Assembly: GCA_963969595.1 (NCBI GenBank)
Contig: OZ018409.1
Location: 5,222,520 to 5,286,519, forward strand
DNA: 64,000 nt
Reading direction: 5' to 3'
Source of the DNA: Neckera pumila
Taxonomy: Eukaryota > Streptophyta > Bryopsida > Hypnales > Neckeraceae
Shown here: piece by piece, positions 36,477 through 47,701 of the stretch
Position numbering within the stretch: position 1 is the stretch's first letter
Layout: each line of letters opens with the position of its first letter
Translations under genes and position numbers: made by a program
The notes under the pieces: generated by a model
What the model was told of the DNA's origin: nothing
Seen by the model: the letters and a program-made list of their open reading frames with translations, nothing else
Database searches by the model: none

Positions 36477-36690
36477 CCCTCTCGGTTTCTGAACTGGACT
36501 TCTCTAACTCAAATTTCAGAGTTTTTCTTGAGGTTTTGGAAGGCTTGAGACTATATCTGACCCTCTCTCCCTCTCGGTTTCTGGATTGGACTTCTCTAAT
36601 TCAAATTTCAGAGTTTTTTCTAAGGTTTTGGAAGGCTTGAGACTCTGTCTGACCCTCTCTCCCTCTCAGTTTCTCAACTTTCCAAGCCAA
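36477..36690. repeat. 92-bp tandem duplication, two full copies and part of a third
   Basis: CCCTCTCGGTTTCT starts at 36477 and 36569, and a variant starts at 36661. Copies differ by a few bases. Confidence 0.85.
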
Positions 36691-36974
36691 TCAGGTTGAA
36701 GAAAAAAGAATAAAATTTTGGGGCCCGTTGGATTGAGGGATGGTTGACTGTGAGTCTGATGATGGCAAGCGGTAACTTAATACACAGCACTGTACACAGC
36801 ACTGCCTGGGTACCGAGGCTGATTGGCTTCCTCTGGCCTTTCTGGCTGACTGAAATTCTAAGGTTGGACGGTTGTTTTGCCAATTTTTGGGTAATCCCAA
36901 ATTGGTATTCCCACACCAAACCTTGGGTCTCCCCTATGGGGACCCTCTAATGGAAATCTAACTAGGAATTTTTT

Positions 36975-37200
36975 GGAAGAGCTTTGCCGTACAACGGTCT
37001 GACTCAACTAACGACCACTCTTTTTATGCTTTTTTGAGTATTTCTAAAATTCTGTTTAAGGACGAAGCTTCGCCGTCCTGGAGGGTAGTGCCTCCAATGT
37101 TTGACAAAACAACTTCAACTTAAAAATATTAGTACTAAAAATTATAACTAAGAGCAAAGCTTTGCCGTATCGGGGGGTATGGCCCCGAATTCCGGACAAA
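36975..37200. repeat. Three GAGCTTYGCCGT modules with GC stem-loops
   Basis: GAGCTTTGCCGTACAACGG (near 36978), GAAGCTTCGCCGTCCTGGAGG (near 37062) and CAAAGCTTTGCCGTATCGGG (near 37153) repeat a module about every 90 bp. The second and third are followed by hairpins TGGAGG-GTAG-TGCCTCCA and CGGGG-GGTATGG-CCCCG. Confidence 0.6.
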
Positions 37201-39184
37201 TTCCCACTTAGCGGTTAGTATGAGGGTTGGATCTCACCCAACTCACTCTAAAAATATAAAAGACTCTTGGACCACTTCTTCCAATGTCTAGGCTTCAGGG
37301 GGAATTTGCAACACTCAAAAGGTGTGAAATTCCTCGCCAAAAAAGCTCGGTAGGAAGTTTGTTAGTAGACAACGGACCCAAAATACAAATCCAAGGGTTC
37401 CAACTACCGGCTGCGCCGAGATCCGGTTAGAATGTCCTTGGGGTTAGTACTAAAATGAAAAGTGCAAAAGACAAGCACAAAATATGTGTTAGCAGTGGTT
37501 CAAAGGGACCCCAACGTCCTTTGAATGGCACCAAAAATCAACAAAAAGGGAGTTCAAGACTCCAATACATATAAAGCAGGGTTTTTGGTTCCAAACCAAA
37601 AACTCAACAATTGCCAACGATTTTGGCAGAAATACAAAGCGAAATATCAGAGCCTCGTGGCGGCTCTACAAGCAACATGAAGAAAAGGGGTGCAAAGGGA
37701 GTCGGTGGGAGCCCTTTTATACTTTTTTGGGGCTCCCATTAACCTCCTTTTACTCTAAATAATATCTAAGTAAACTAAAATAATATCTAAGTAAATTAAA
37801 ATGACTAACTACTACACCTAAGTCTATCCTACAGCTGAATGGGCTATATCTTTTGGAGAAAAGCTCCAAATGGAAAATGGTCTGCGGCATTGGCTCCAAA
37901 AGACCCTTTTTAGTCTAGGGACTCCCTAACCCCCTACTCCTAAGTCGATTTTCTTCATAAAAGATAGTGTTTTCCAACCTAGTGAAAAAGGTGGAAAATC
38001 CAACTCTTGGAGTTTATGGTTTTTGCTAAGTTTGATTAGCCAAGGTTGTCCGGAAGGTCCAAAAATGTCAAAAAAGAGTCTCTGTTGACTTAATTTGGAC
38101 TCTGCTTGCACGTGATTTGCTGGTCAATCAGCGAAATGTTTTGGAATTTAGTCAAATTCCGTTAGCGCCGCCAATTAGGGTAGTTGTCGATGTCGGAATG
38201 TCGCGAAACTTGATTAGGCTCTTATTTATACTAAAATACTCTATCCTAGTTTTTAGTGGGATTTTACCATTACTAGATTAATTCCTATGAATTTCTTAAT
38301 CCGTGGTTACTCCGGTTGACTTCCCAGGAAGTCATGTTCTGCAATTTGGAAAATTGCGAAATAATTTGGGTAGCTTTTAGGAAGCCTCCAAATCCTTTCT
38401 GCAAAATCTCAAGTCAAACTGGTACTTATTCAAGGAGAAATAAATTCCCAACTTCCGATTTCAATTCCTTTACAAAGGAATTTTTCTCATATAAGGGAAT
38501 CTTAGCAATCCGTCTTCGCCATTACACTCTGGGCATGTTTCTAAGCTAGAAACACCTCCCTTTATGTTTCGGTTGTCCCTCGTGATTTTCTGTGAGTTTT
38601 GGCTTGAAAATCCAATTGTATATATCTTCGTGGTAAAACTGTTTGTAATTTCTATCGGGATCTTAATAGTTGGGTGAAGGTTGGAATTGGAATCACTTCC
38701 AATCCATAATTTGGCTCTTATATACCCACTTCCACCGTTAGAACTTAAGAAATAGCATAGAATTGAATGATTTTGATGCTTTTGGGGTTTTCATTCCAAC
38801 ATGTATCATTCTACCTCAAATATCCACAAAGTAGTATAATTGATCAAATTGATAACAATTTACTCATTAAAATGAGTAAAAAGCAAAAAAAATTATACTC
38901 TGAGTTCCAGGTGACAACCTTGGGGCTCACATTGCCCTTCTCTAAATCTACTTGCTGTCGTGGCAGTTTATGTTGTATGTGATGTTATATAAAATCATGG
39001 CCACATCGCAGTTGACATTATCACAAATGTAGCCGTCTACAATGACAAGGTCGTGTTTTCTGCAAAACACATACACGTTTTCTGCAAAACATGTATACGT
39101 TTTTTGGAACATCTGACGTTTGAAAAAACACGACACGTTTTTTGCTAACGCAGCCAAAAATGTACTTTTTTTATAGTGCAATGT

Positions 39185-40850
39185 GCAACGGTGAAGAGCA
39201 CAAACTGCACAGAGTATTGAAAGATCTTCCTTGAGGACCACAAATGGTGTTTGAAATCCTACAACCGCCATGACAAAGTAGTTGTGATCATGTATTGTCT
39301 TGAATGCAAGAATTTTGGTGGGACAGATGGGCAACATACAATGGACAAAATTTCAAATCTCTTCTCAAATTTTTGGAAAAGCCACATCATGAGTAATTAA
39401 CACATCAAAAGTTGGTGTCTGCGAAAGGGGTTAGATTGGTGCAACTACCTCTAATCACTTGCAAAGGAAAAAAAGTTTGTGGTTCTCACATCGGATGATC
39501 ACAAGCGTTTGGTGCTAGAAGGGGTTGAATTCCCAATCAAATGAACAAGAATGTGGATCCCAACCAGAAAACTTTTGAATTAATCAAAGGAAATCCCAAC
39601 TCTACGGACTTGAAGAGCTTTTGGTGGAAAACTAAATGTGTAACTTGCAATAAAGTGTACAACCTATGCCCCTCCAAAAAAATATTTAGAAGCTAACCTG
39701 TTGAACCACGTTGGAGGATGCAGGTACACTGAGAAGGTAATTGAGTCAGCCACATTGGGAAGGGGTGCTACTCTTTTTGGGAAGAGGGGGAGGCCCATAA
39801 AGTCTACGGGAGACACTTCCAATTCCAATAAAAAGAAACTAAATGCCTTCTTTGGCCATTCTGTAGCCGGCCCGTAGGTAAGTGTTTCCTGTTCCATGGA
39901 TTGATTTTATTGCAAAAACTAATGTGCTGCGATTTCAAGGGACCATTTGCTATGTTACTATGTATGCCAGAAAATCATTCGATGTGGCTAGATTGTTGTT
40001 TGATATTAAGCCTGGTCAAAGTTGGTACCCCGAACCTTGTCTATAAGAAGTTGTTGTGGTGAATGGCTACTGTGTAAATATTATGGGAACCTTCAGACAT
40101 CATAGTTTTCTTATAATATCTAGGAATAATGAACCTTGGGTTGGTTAAACTTGCAATATGTGCGCAACTATTCCATGTCTAACAAACTTTAGGTTGAAGC
40201 TGATGAAGGAGGACAAGTCTATTCAAAAACGTGGTATGGGGACTACGGAGGGTGGGAGACACATTGGATATCTTTCTTTGCCGAAACTCATTACACACAG
40301 TAGGTCCATGTCCAAAAAATTGTGAGTTGAGCGTCTTTATCATTTGCAATGGCAGCCAAATTCAAGATTGTCCTATACTGAAAAAGTCCACAACCGCTGC
40401 TTCTAACAAACATAATCTATATAAGTTTTATACAAATATTTTGGCAGCACCTAGGTCTAGTGCGTTTGGAAGTAGGCCAACATTATGGGATTTTTTGCAA
40501 GACATTGCTGCTAACTTTTAAACATTCCAAAAATTCCAAGGCCCTTGCCTAAGCAATGAAGGTCTACGGAGGAAGGTAGATGTGTGACTTATTTTCACTG
40601 AAGTGCTTCAGTTCTCGTTACAGCACTGTGAAGAGGGAGAACAAAAAAGGCCTACAACATGTTCCAAGCGAGCATGGTGAGATTTTTGCATCAATAGGTG
40701 AGATTTATAAGGATACTAAAGCTGCCCATAGAATCACTGGGACACTCCTAGTGATACTAGTTGAAGACGAGACAAAGGTAAGATCTTGAATTTCATACGA
40801 GCAATGTTTTGATAGTTTGACTAGTTTTTGTGGTTCTAAGAAAACCATGT
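39185..40850 (+). pseudogene. Decayed transposon-type coding region (BED-like finger and further domain)
   Basis: Plus-strand frames in order: about 39590-39880, KSFWWKTKCVTCNKVYNLC then, after a frame change, LLNHVGGCRYTEK-like sequence, giving Cys-x2-Cys...His-x4-Cys as in BED-type fingers; 40250-40520, with HTVGPCPKNCELSVFIICNG and SRPTLWDFLQDIAANF; 40545-40788, with YSTVKRENKKGLQHVPSEHG and DETKVRS; then ISYEQCFDSLTSFCGSKK. Frames change several times and stops lie between them, so the gene is dead. The region upstream (33.0-33.99 kb) was separated from it by the CACTA insertion. The family is not identified; the zinc finger and setting suggest a transposon protein. Confidence 0.5.
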
Positions 40851-41869
40851 ATGTGTATCAAATTACAAACCTCTTGTTGGCGTAGGTGAGGCAGGTTACA
40901 ACCAGGGCTTTTTTTTTTTGTCTTTCTGGTGCCAGATTGCACCAACAAAAAAAATCTGGCAAAAAAGGTTATAAAAAATGCCAAAAAAATTGGATGAAAT
41001 TGCCAGACAACTTTGAAATTAAAAAAAATATTAGATGAAATCGCCTAATTGTAGATGAAAACCATATTATACATCCAATAAGTGGATGAATGTTGCAATT
41101 TAGAGCACCACTGTAACATTTTGCATGGCCATTATGGCACTTCTTCACAAATGAAAAAAACAAACTGGTTACAACAAAATCTTAGAATGTTTTTGGAATG
41201 ACAAAGTAGGAGATTTTGCAAGGGTTTTGGTGGTGAGCCCACTCCATGAGAAGTTGCCAAGGTTAGTGCTTTGTGTGTCTTGTACTTGTAATTGCTTTTA
41301 TTCAAAGTGGACTCACAACCAATGGGTCAGAATCAATAAATAGTAGGACATTGCAAGCATGGTGTTGGACGCATCATTGGTTATGCTAGAGATGGAAATT
41401 TGTGAAGTTTTTTTAGCTCCTATAAAACCTTTCATCCAATTTGAAGACCACCAAGTTCTTACACACCTAATAATGATAGACTACCAAATGCTTTTATACC
41501 TTTCTACTATTTGAAGTGAATAAATAAGAGTATATTAAAGCAAACTTCATAATAGATTCTTAAAATTCTAAGTGACTTCAAAGGACTTTACAGACAACTT
41601 TCAAGGCAACTAAAGCCCATCATCTAAGGTTCATAGATAATTTGGAATAAATAATGTATCATTTTTTGTCTATATCTTCTTTAATGACATTAAATACCCA
41701 CTCTATAAAACTATTTTCCCCCACATATTCTTCTTCCCCTATGTTTTTTCTACCTAAAATCTAATACATGGTATTAAACATGACCCTATAGTTATAAGAC
41801 CCGACATGTAATTCTACACATTCTATATTAATAAAACATTTTTTAAAATTTTAGGTACAACAAATATAT
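40851..41869. other. AT-rich intergenic DNA, nothing recognised
   Basis: No supported frame or repeat. Confidence 0.4.
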
Positions 41870-42080
41870 AGTACCCTATCTTGTCAAAATGTAGGAAATA
41901 GTATCTATCATTGTCAAAATGAAGAAATAGTACCCTATCATTGTCAAAATGTAGAAAATAGTATGTATCATTGTCAAAATGAAGAAATAGTACCCTATCA
42001 TTGTCAAAATGTAGGAAATAGTATGTATCATTGTCAAAATGAAGAAATAGTACCCTATCATTGTCAAAATTTAGGAATTG
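41870..42080. repeat. 60-bp tandem array built of two 30-bp halves, 3.3 copies
   Basis: Each 60-mer is TTGTCAAAATGTAGGAAATA..., then TTGTCAAAATGAAGAAATAG..., with exact 60-bp spacing from 41881 to 42061. Because 30 is a multiple of three, minus-strand frames read through as 10-residue repeats (LHFDNDRVLF type). No gene signals surround it. Confidence 0.9.
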
Positions 42081-42565
42081 TGTGCAAAGTAGAATTTTAG
42101 ACCTCATTTTGGCATAGTAGAATAACATTTTTCAAAATACTTTGAACTAAAAAAAGTTGTATAATAAATACAAATTTTATCTTAAGAAATCCATTTGAGA
42201 TTTTAGACCTCCAATCAAAAGTTATGGACAAGTTTCAAAGTGGATGTTTGAAATTGTCAAATAAAATGTCCCTTCCAACCCCTCTCTTAAATTTGTCCAT
42301 AACTTTTGATTGGAGGATCAAAATCTCAAACGGATTTTTGGAGATGAAAGTTAGCTTGATTTTACACATTAGCTTAGTTTAAAGTGTCTTGAAAAAATTA
42401 ATTATACACTGCCTAGATGAGGTCTAAAATTCTACTTAAGCTACAATTCCTACTTTTTACTTAAGTATGAGCGGTTGAGCTCCTACTAATCCTCATTTAC
42501 ATATCCCATATGGATTGTCTTACTTCCTACCACCCCACTTGTATAAAGACCTTGTCTTCTCCTCA
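42070..42565. mobile_element. Palindromic MITE family G, copy 1
   Basis: Two arms meet near 42250. The left arm from TAGGAATTGT (42070) pairs with the right arm up to ACAATTCCTA (42454). Inner arms carry CAATCAAAAGTTATGGACAA and its complement. The right side goes on to CCCACTTGTA (about 42545), as in copy 2, while the matching left outer part is replaced by the 60-bp array. Confidence 0.65.
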
Positions 42566-43884
42566 CTCCCATCACCAACGTAAGCAACATTCAAAGTTTA
42601 ATTGCTACATATATTGAACTACTTGGAAAATAGTGGTGGATTTTGGCATTCAAAGTCTAATTGTTGTGTAATTTGGATTATTTGAATGTAGTGTTAAATC
42701 TTTTAAAATTAAATTTTAAAGCATAGAATCTATTTTGAAAACTTTAATTAATTATTTGGCATCAATGTGATGGCTGCTGACGTGGCAATCCAATCCATGT
42801 GTCGGTTCTATTAATGTGGCAACCTTGCCTATGTGGGAGGTTTTGCCTATGTGGTAGCTTTAAATCAACATCCTAGTGTTTTTTTTTGTCCTAACCAAAA
42901 TGTCCTAATTAATTCTTTTAACCATCATATTTGAGTTGATTATCATATTGGTTCGGACACTATTTTTTCTTATAGTATCTATAATTTGTATTTGCATTTT
43001 ACTTTTAAAATATTCTTCTACGTGGTATCTAAAAATGATTTTCCTCAAATCATAAACTATAGAGAAGACTATGGACATTTAGGGATTAAGTTTAATTTAC
43101 AAGCAATCGAGAAGAGACACCATGAGTACCTCTTAAAATATGTAATTTTGTTAGAAGGGTGACTATTTGAGACACTAGGGCCAAGTCCTATCTCTCTAAG
43201 TCCCACTTCAAGGTTGAATCTTAACTTTCTTTAAATGAAAAATGAATTAAAAATGAGATATGTGGTACTTGAAGTTTCATTTTGTGAAGGCCAAAGTTCC
43301 AATTCTAATTCCCAAATTTTCCAATGTACAATAATACATGGCTAAAATGTATCTAAAAAATGAGTGGCTTTGAATGTCAAAAGTTGAATGCAATTAGGAT
43401 GCCTTTAATCTAAGATTTCTTTTGGTTAATGTTATGGTTGGCATTGCAAACAATAGCCATAAAATTCCTTCATTACAGTGTTGTTGATTCTTTTACAGAA
43501 AAAGATGTTTCATCAACTAATCTCACAAGATCACTTTCTAGTGTATATTTTGCAAATTCTAGTTGCTAGCTCTTTATATGAATTGTAGCTATGAAAATTA
43601 TCCTTTTTGAAATCAACTTCATCAAATAAAATGACACTTAGAAGGCTAGGAATTAACTTCATGGAAATGGGTATAGGTACCCTTGAAATTGAAGGCCTAT
43701 TTGAATAAACTTGAAGAGGTCCCACATAAATATTTTTGGCAATCTATTGTCCAAACCCAACCTAGTGCAAATGTAATAATAAGGAGATAGAAATTTCCAA
43801 ATTTGTATTGTTGTACAACATTTTACCAATTCCATCTGAGCTAGAGTCAAGGATCTACCAAATCTTTTTTTAATACCAAAAGTT
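42566..43884. other. AT-rich DNA with a probable CACTA-type end
   Basis: TTTTTTCTTATAGTA at 42963-42977 resembles an inverted CACTA terminus with a changed last base; CCTATGTGG words inside it match the CACATAGG words near the left end of the 33987 element. Otherwise nothing is recognised. Confidence 0.35.
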
Positions 43885-44920
43885 CAATGACTATGTTTTT
43901 TCCCAAAATGCTCCAAAACTGTCATTTCTAGTATAAGTACCAAATTTTAGAAAAAAAACTTTTTTTGACATACAAAACTATAGGATCTTATAGTATGCTG
44001 ACTTGAGAACATGTAGTAAAAATTTCAGAATTTTTTACCACTTGGATTGCAAGATGTAAGCGTTCAAATTCACAGAAATCATTTTTTTTGCCCTGAGAAA
44101 TCAGGGCAACTGCACTTTACAAGCTCCACTTTTCTATGAAAAAATGTCCAAAATGGTGCTGCATTTGTGGATTCATTTTCCTAAACAAGTTGGCTACATG
44201 CTTAAAATTTTTCACATCATGTGGAACTGCACAACATATAGAAAAAAATAGTAAGTAGAAAAAAGTAGAGAATGATTCAAACAACATATGAAATTGTTAA
44301 AAATTTAATTATAAATTGAAAAAAGCCAATTCCAACAGTTGTAATTTTGTAATAAGCAATCTACATCCTATGAATTTATTTTTTTCCAAACATGTTGAAA
44401 GTTGAGTTAAATAAACGACCTCAAAGTTTATTTCTGAGTAGAGAATCCATAACTGCCCACAAATTAAACTCTTCATAACTTTCATCTGATTGATAAAAAC
44501 GAAATGACTCAAAGCTAAGTTTCCACGTACATAAAATCTAAAAAAACTAATTTCAAATTTTTGCTTCTAAAAAAACTAGATTTTTTTAATCTGCCTAATC
44601 TACTCTTTTACAAAAAATAATAACATATTAGGCCATAACTTCCATAACACGCAGTAGCCTTCAAAAAGGCTGCCTTTTCTTCTCTACAGTCCTCATCCAC
44701 AAAATTCATCCTCATATAATCAATGTAAACTTGAGTACCAAGATAGTGGCAATACATTATGGTATGTTGCATTTCTTTTATTAATTTTCGGACTAGACAT
44801 TCAAATCAACAAACATTTGTAGATAAAGATGTTGATAAAGTATCCAATGAGTAATGCATTACAACCATTTGCCATCAATAACATATTTTAGATTTTCAAG
44901 TGAAAAACAACTCTATATAT

Positions 44921-45485
44921 ACCCATGGAGTGGTAGGCGGTAGAATAACCCATGTGGTATAAATAAATTAGAATCTGTAGTTTCTCAAGCACTCATAGTT
45001 AAGTCAAAAACAAAGAATGGTGCTAAAAGTAGAATTTTAGACCTCATTTAGACATAGTAGAATGACTTTGCTCAAAAAACTAAAAACTAAAAAAAGATGG
45101 TGAATAAAGATAAGTTTCACTTCCAGAAATCCGTTTGGCATTTTGAACATCCAATCAAAAGTTATGGACAAATTTGAGAGAGGGTTTTTAAAAATGTTAA
45201 AAGAAAATGTCCATTTCAAATCCTCTCTCAAATTTGTCCATAGCTTTTGATTGGATGTTCAAAATGCCAAACGGATTTTTGGAGGTGAAATTTACCTTCA
45301 TTTACCAACTTATTTTAGTTTTTAGTTTTTTGAGCAAAGTCATTATACTATGACTACATGAGGTCTAAAATTCTACTTTTAGCACCATTCTTTGTTTTTG
45401 ACTTAATTATGAGTGCTTGAGAAACTACAAATTCTAATTTATTTATCCCATATGGGTTGTTCTACCTCCTACCACTCCATGTGCA
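44921..45485. mobile_element. Palindromic MITE family G, copy 2 (565 bp, near-complete)
   Basis: The left arm begins CCATGGAGTGGTAGGCGGTA and the right arm ends CTACCTCCTACCACTCCATG. The arms pair almost along their whole length, with a centre near 45200. The transcript would fold into one long hairpin. No ORF, and no clear target duplication. Confidence 0.85.
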
Positions 45486-45734
45486 TATGAAGAGCTTCTC
45501 TTGTCACTTAAGAACATAAAACATGAATGACAATCTCATCAAAGTGATGTAATACCAACATTGAGATAATTCACCTCTAAAAATTGATTCCCATTTTTGA
45601 ATAAGTTTGCTAGTTTGTTTATAATTTTGTTTCAAAGTACTTAATTTTTCATTAAGCCCAATGTGGTAATTGATCTAGGCACTTTGTTGAGTTTTGATAA
45701 GTTTCGACAAGTGTCCTTATAATAACTGATTTGG

Positions 45735-45791
45735 TGTGGAATATACCACACCATTTCATCCCTCGGATGAAATGATGTGGTAAATTCCACA
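45735..45791. repeat. 57-nt compact hairpin
   Basis: Arms TGTGGAATATACCACACC.. and ..GATGTGGTAAATTCCACA pair over 27 bp with three mismatches and a 3-nt loop. Confidence 0.85.
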
Positions 45792-46003
45792 TTATTCCAT
45801 CTGGAGAAGGTAGCAGCAGTGGCTGAAACTAAATGTTATATCTGACTCATATTTCCAAATGTCAAAAATGAGTGTGCATGAAAGATATTCCTCATCTACA
45901 CCTTCTATTAAAATTTTGGCCTAAAATACGTTGACCGTCATTTATACTAGTCTGCCTAAAATTGCTTTGTAGCCAAAAAACGTAATTTGGTCCTTTAGGT
46001 GTT

Positions 46004-47701
46004 ACTACAAGAAATTGTGTAAACCAACAGATCAAAATATGGCAGCTACACCCAAGAATACCACATTTCTAATTGCACTTCCTATTTTTTTGATGGAAAG
46101 GATTTACTTAATGTCTCAAATTGCTACAATTGCATAAAAACAACTTTGTATTTCAAGGGTGATGATTTAAGGGTAAGGTAGAAGTACCTATTTTGGACAA
46201 CCTCCCAATGATGACTATTTAGGGTGATTTATTGTAGACAATAGTTGGATGCATTGTTTATTGAAAAAGATTCTCTGATTGTACCTTCTCGTCCACCCAT
46301 TTTTTTTTCATCCTTGATTAGGGAGAAATGCCACAGCTAACCGTAACAGGTGAGTCTATGAAATTGGAATTGGTCCAAATGAAAAAGCCATATTTTCATT
46401 GAATAAATATGAATTCTTGAGAAAAAAATTCCTTTTTTTTGCATTCTTCCGCATCCTTATATCTGCACACATTGAGCTCAATTTCTCAACAAATTCCCCA
46501 TATGCTGTATGCTAAGATGCTCAAGTCATCCGTTATAGGTACCTCTACTTTAGTTTAGTGGCATAAGTAGGTACCTTGTGCTTTCAACTTTTAAAAATTC
46601 ATAGTACATTTGTTGGTGCTAAGAAAAATAGAAAGTGATTTGGGTTGGATTTCTCTCAAGGAGGCTAATAGTTTCACATCAAAATTTCATCATTTGTTTA
46701 CAAAGCTATTCGGGATAGAAAAGGTGGTGGTTTTAGGTGTGCATATCTCACCGTAATCAATAATTGTTACAACATGCAAAGTCAACGAACTACATACCCT
46801 ACATGAAGGTTAGATTCAAACATAAATTGAATGTTTTTTGGAATGTTTGGAATATTACAAGTGAAACGCTTGAAATGTTGCAAAACTTTTTCATCTATAT
46901 TGCCTACATTTTTGAATATTTTTTTAAAACCTACGTCAAGCCTTAAGTCCCGCAAGACAGGTTTCCCAAAACAAGAAAACTTAGAAGTTGTCGAACACAA
47001 AAAAATTTCGATGCCAAAATGCCAAAACATAACCACCAAAAGTTCCAACTGCCTCAAACCCTTTGCACATGAAAAAGAAACTATTTTAGCACTCACGTAC
47101 GGTAGTTATCCGCAAAGTGAAAATTTGCATCCCACATGATCCGAGTGTTCAGTTCTCCAGCCACGACGACTGTTCCACGTAGATTGGTCTCGTCTCTAGA
47201 GCGAGGAAAGCTTCTTCCGCTTGGGTTCAAGTCTTTACTGCCCGGTACAGTACTGTACTACATTCGCCTGGGATTACCGGTAGACTCTGAGCCCCGGCTA
47301 CGAGTTTCTGAGAGCGCTCACTCCGAGGGCTATTTGACTTTGGGGTCAGGTATGGATCTCTGCTGCTTTGATCACTATTCTGCATCTTGCCAATCCATGA
47401 TCGAGTTACGAAGTCAGACTGCTGGCGTTTGCTCATTGTCGTCATTGTTAGTACCCTGCTGAAAGCGTTTCCAGCATTCATGTTCAGATTAACTTAGGTT
47501 ATTTTAACCATGAGTCTGATCGGAGCTGGCAGCTTTTCGCGTTCTGTCTTGGACAGTTATCGGTGCAATTGTCAGAATTCCGAAAATGGTCAATCTCTAA
47601 TTAGGTAGCTAGGCTATGGCTCTGATCGATACATTACTGCCTCTGATGGCGGTTGACTCTGTAGCCAAATTTCACAGTCGTGTCTTTGACAATCAGGTGC
47701 A
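46004..47701. other. Boundary from repeat DNA to low-copy DNA upstream of the OsmC-like gene
   Basis: ACTACAAGAAATTG at 46004 resembles a CACTA end lacking its first base. From about 47050 the composition rises and should hold the promoter of the next gene. The open frame at 47136-47462 has no recognisable domain. Confidence 0.4.

Larger units (their letters stand above)
33987..39178. mobile_element. Non-autonomous CACTA (En/Spm) element, 5.2 kb
   Basis: Left terminus CACTATAAGAAAA, right terminus TTTTTTTATAGTG (12 of 13 inverted). Both sides carry the 3-bp target duplication CAA (33984-33986 and 39179-39181), as expected for the CACTA superfamily. Subterminal repeats are visible: GACGTC words on the left, and a double ACGTTTTCTGCAAAAC on the right (39053-39095). 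No transposase frame exists, so it must be moved by another element. The interior is unrelated to known CACTA genes: AT-rich with three hairpins (35.1-35.4 kb), then a GC-richer block (36.1-38.2 kb) with a tandem duplication and short stem-loops, perhaps captured or nested DNA. Confidence 0.8.
43885..46003 (-). repeat. TTAA-flanked repeat B, copy 3, split
   Basis: Reverse-strand B landmarks run from 43885 to about 44640 and resume at 45826-46003, ending GGTCCTTTAGGTGTTA. B copy 4 is continuous across this point, so about 1.2 kb (44641-45825, with a palindromic MITE and a hairpin) was inserted here. Confidence 0.6.

Noticed and set aside
41823..42128. 101-codon minus-strand frame with 10-residue repeats as a repeat protein
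   Set aside because: A 30-bp period keeps several frames open at once; codon use and flanks are not gene-like.
47241..47256. GTACAGTACTGTAC palindrome as a regulatory operator
   Set aside because: A single 14-bp palindrome near a plant gene has no supporting context.
47136..47462. 108-codon frame as an extra 5' exon of the OsmC-like gene
   Set aside because: It has a stop and no donor that would join in phase to the targeting-peptide exon at 47702.
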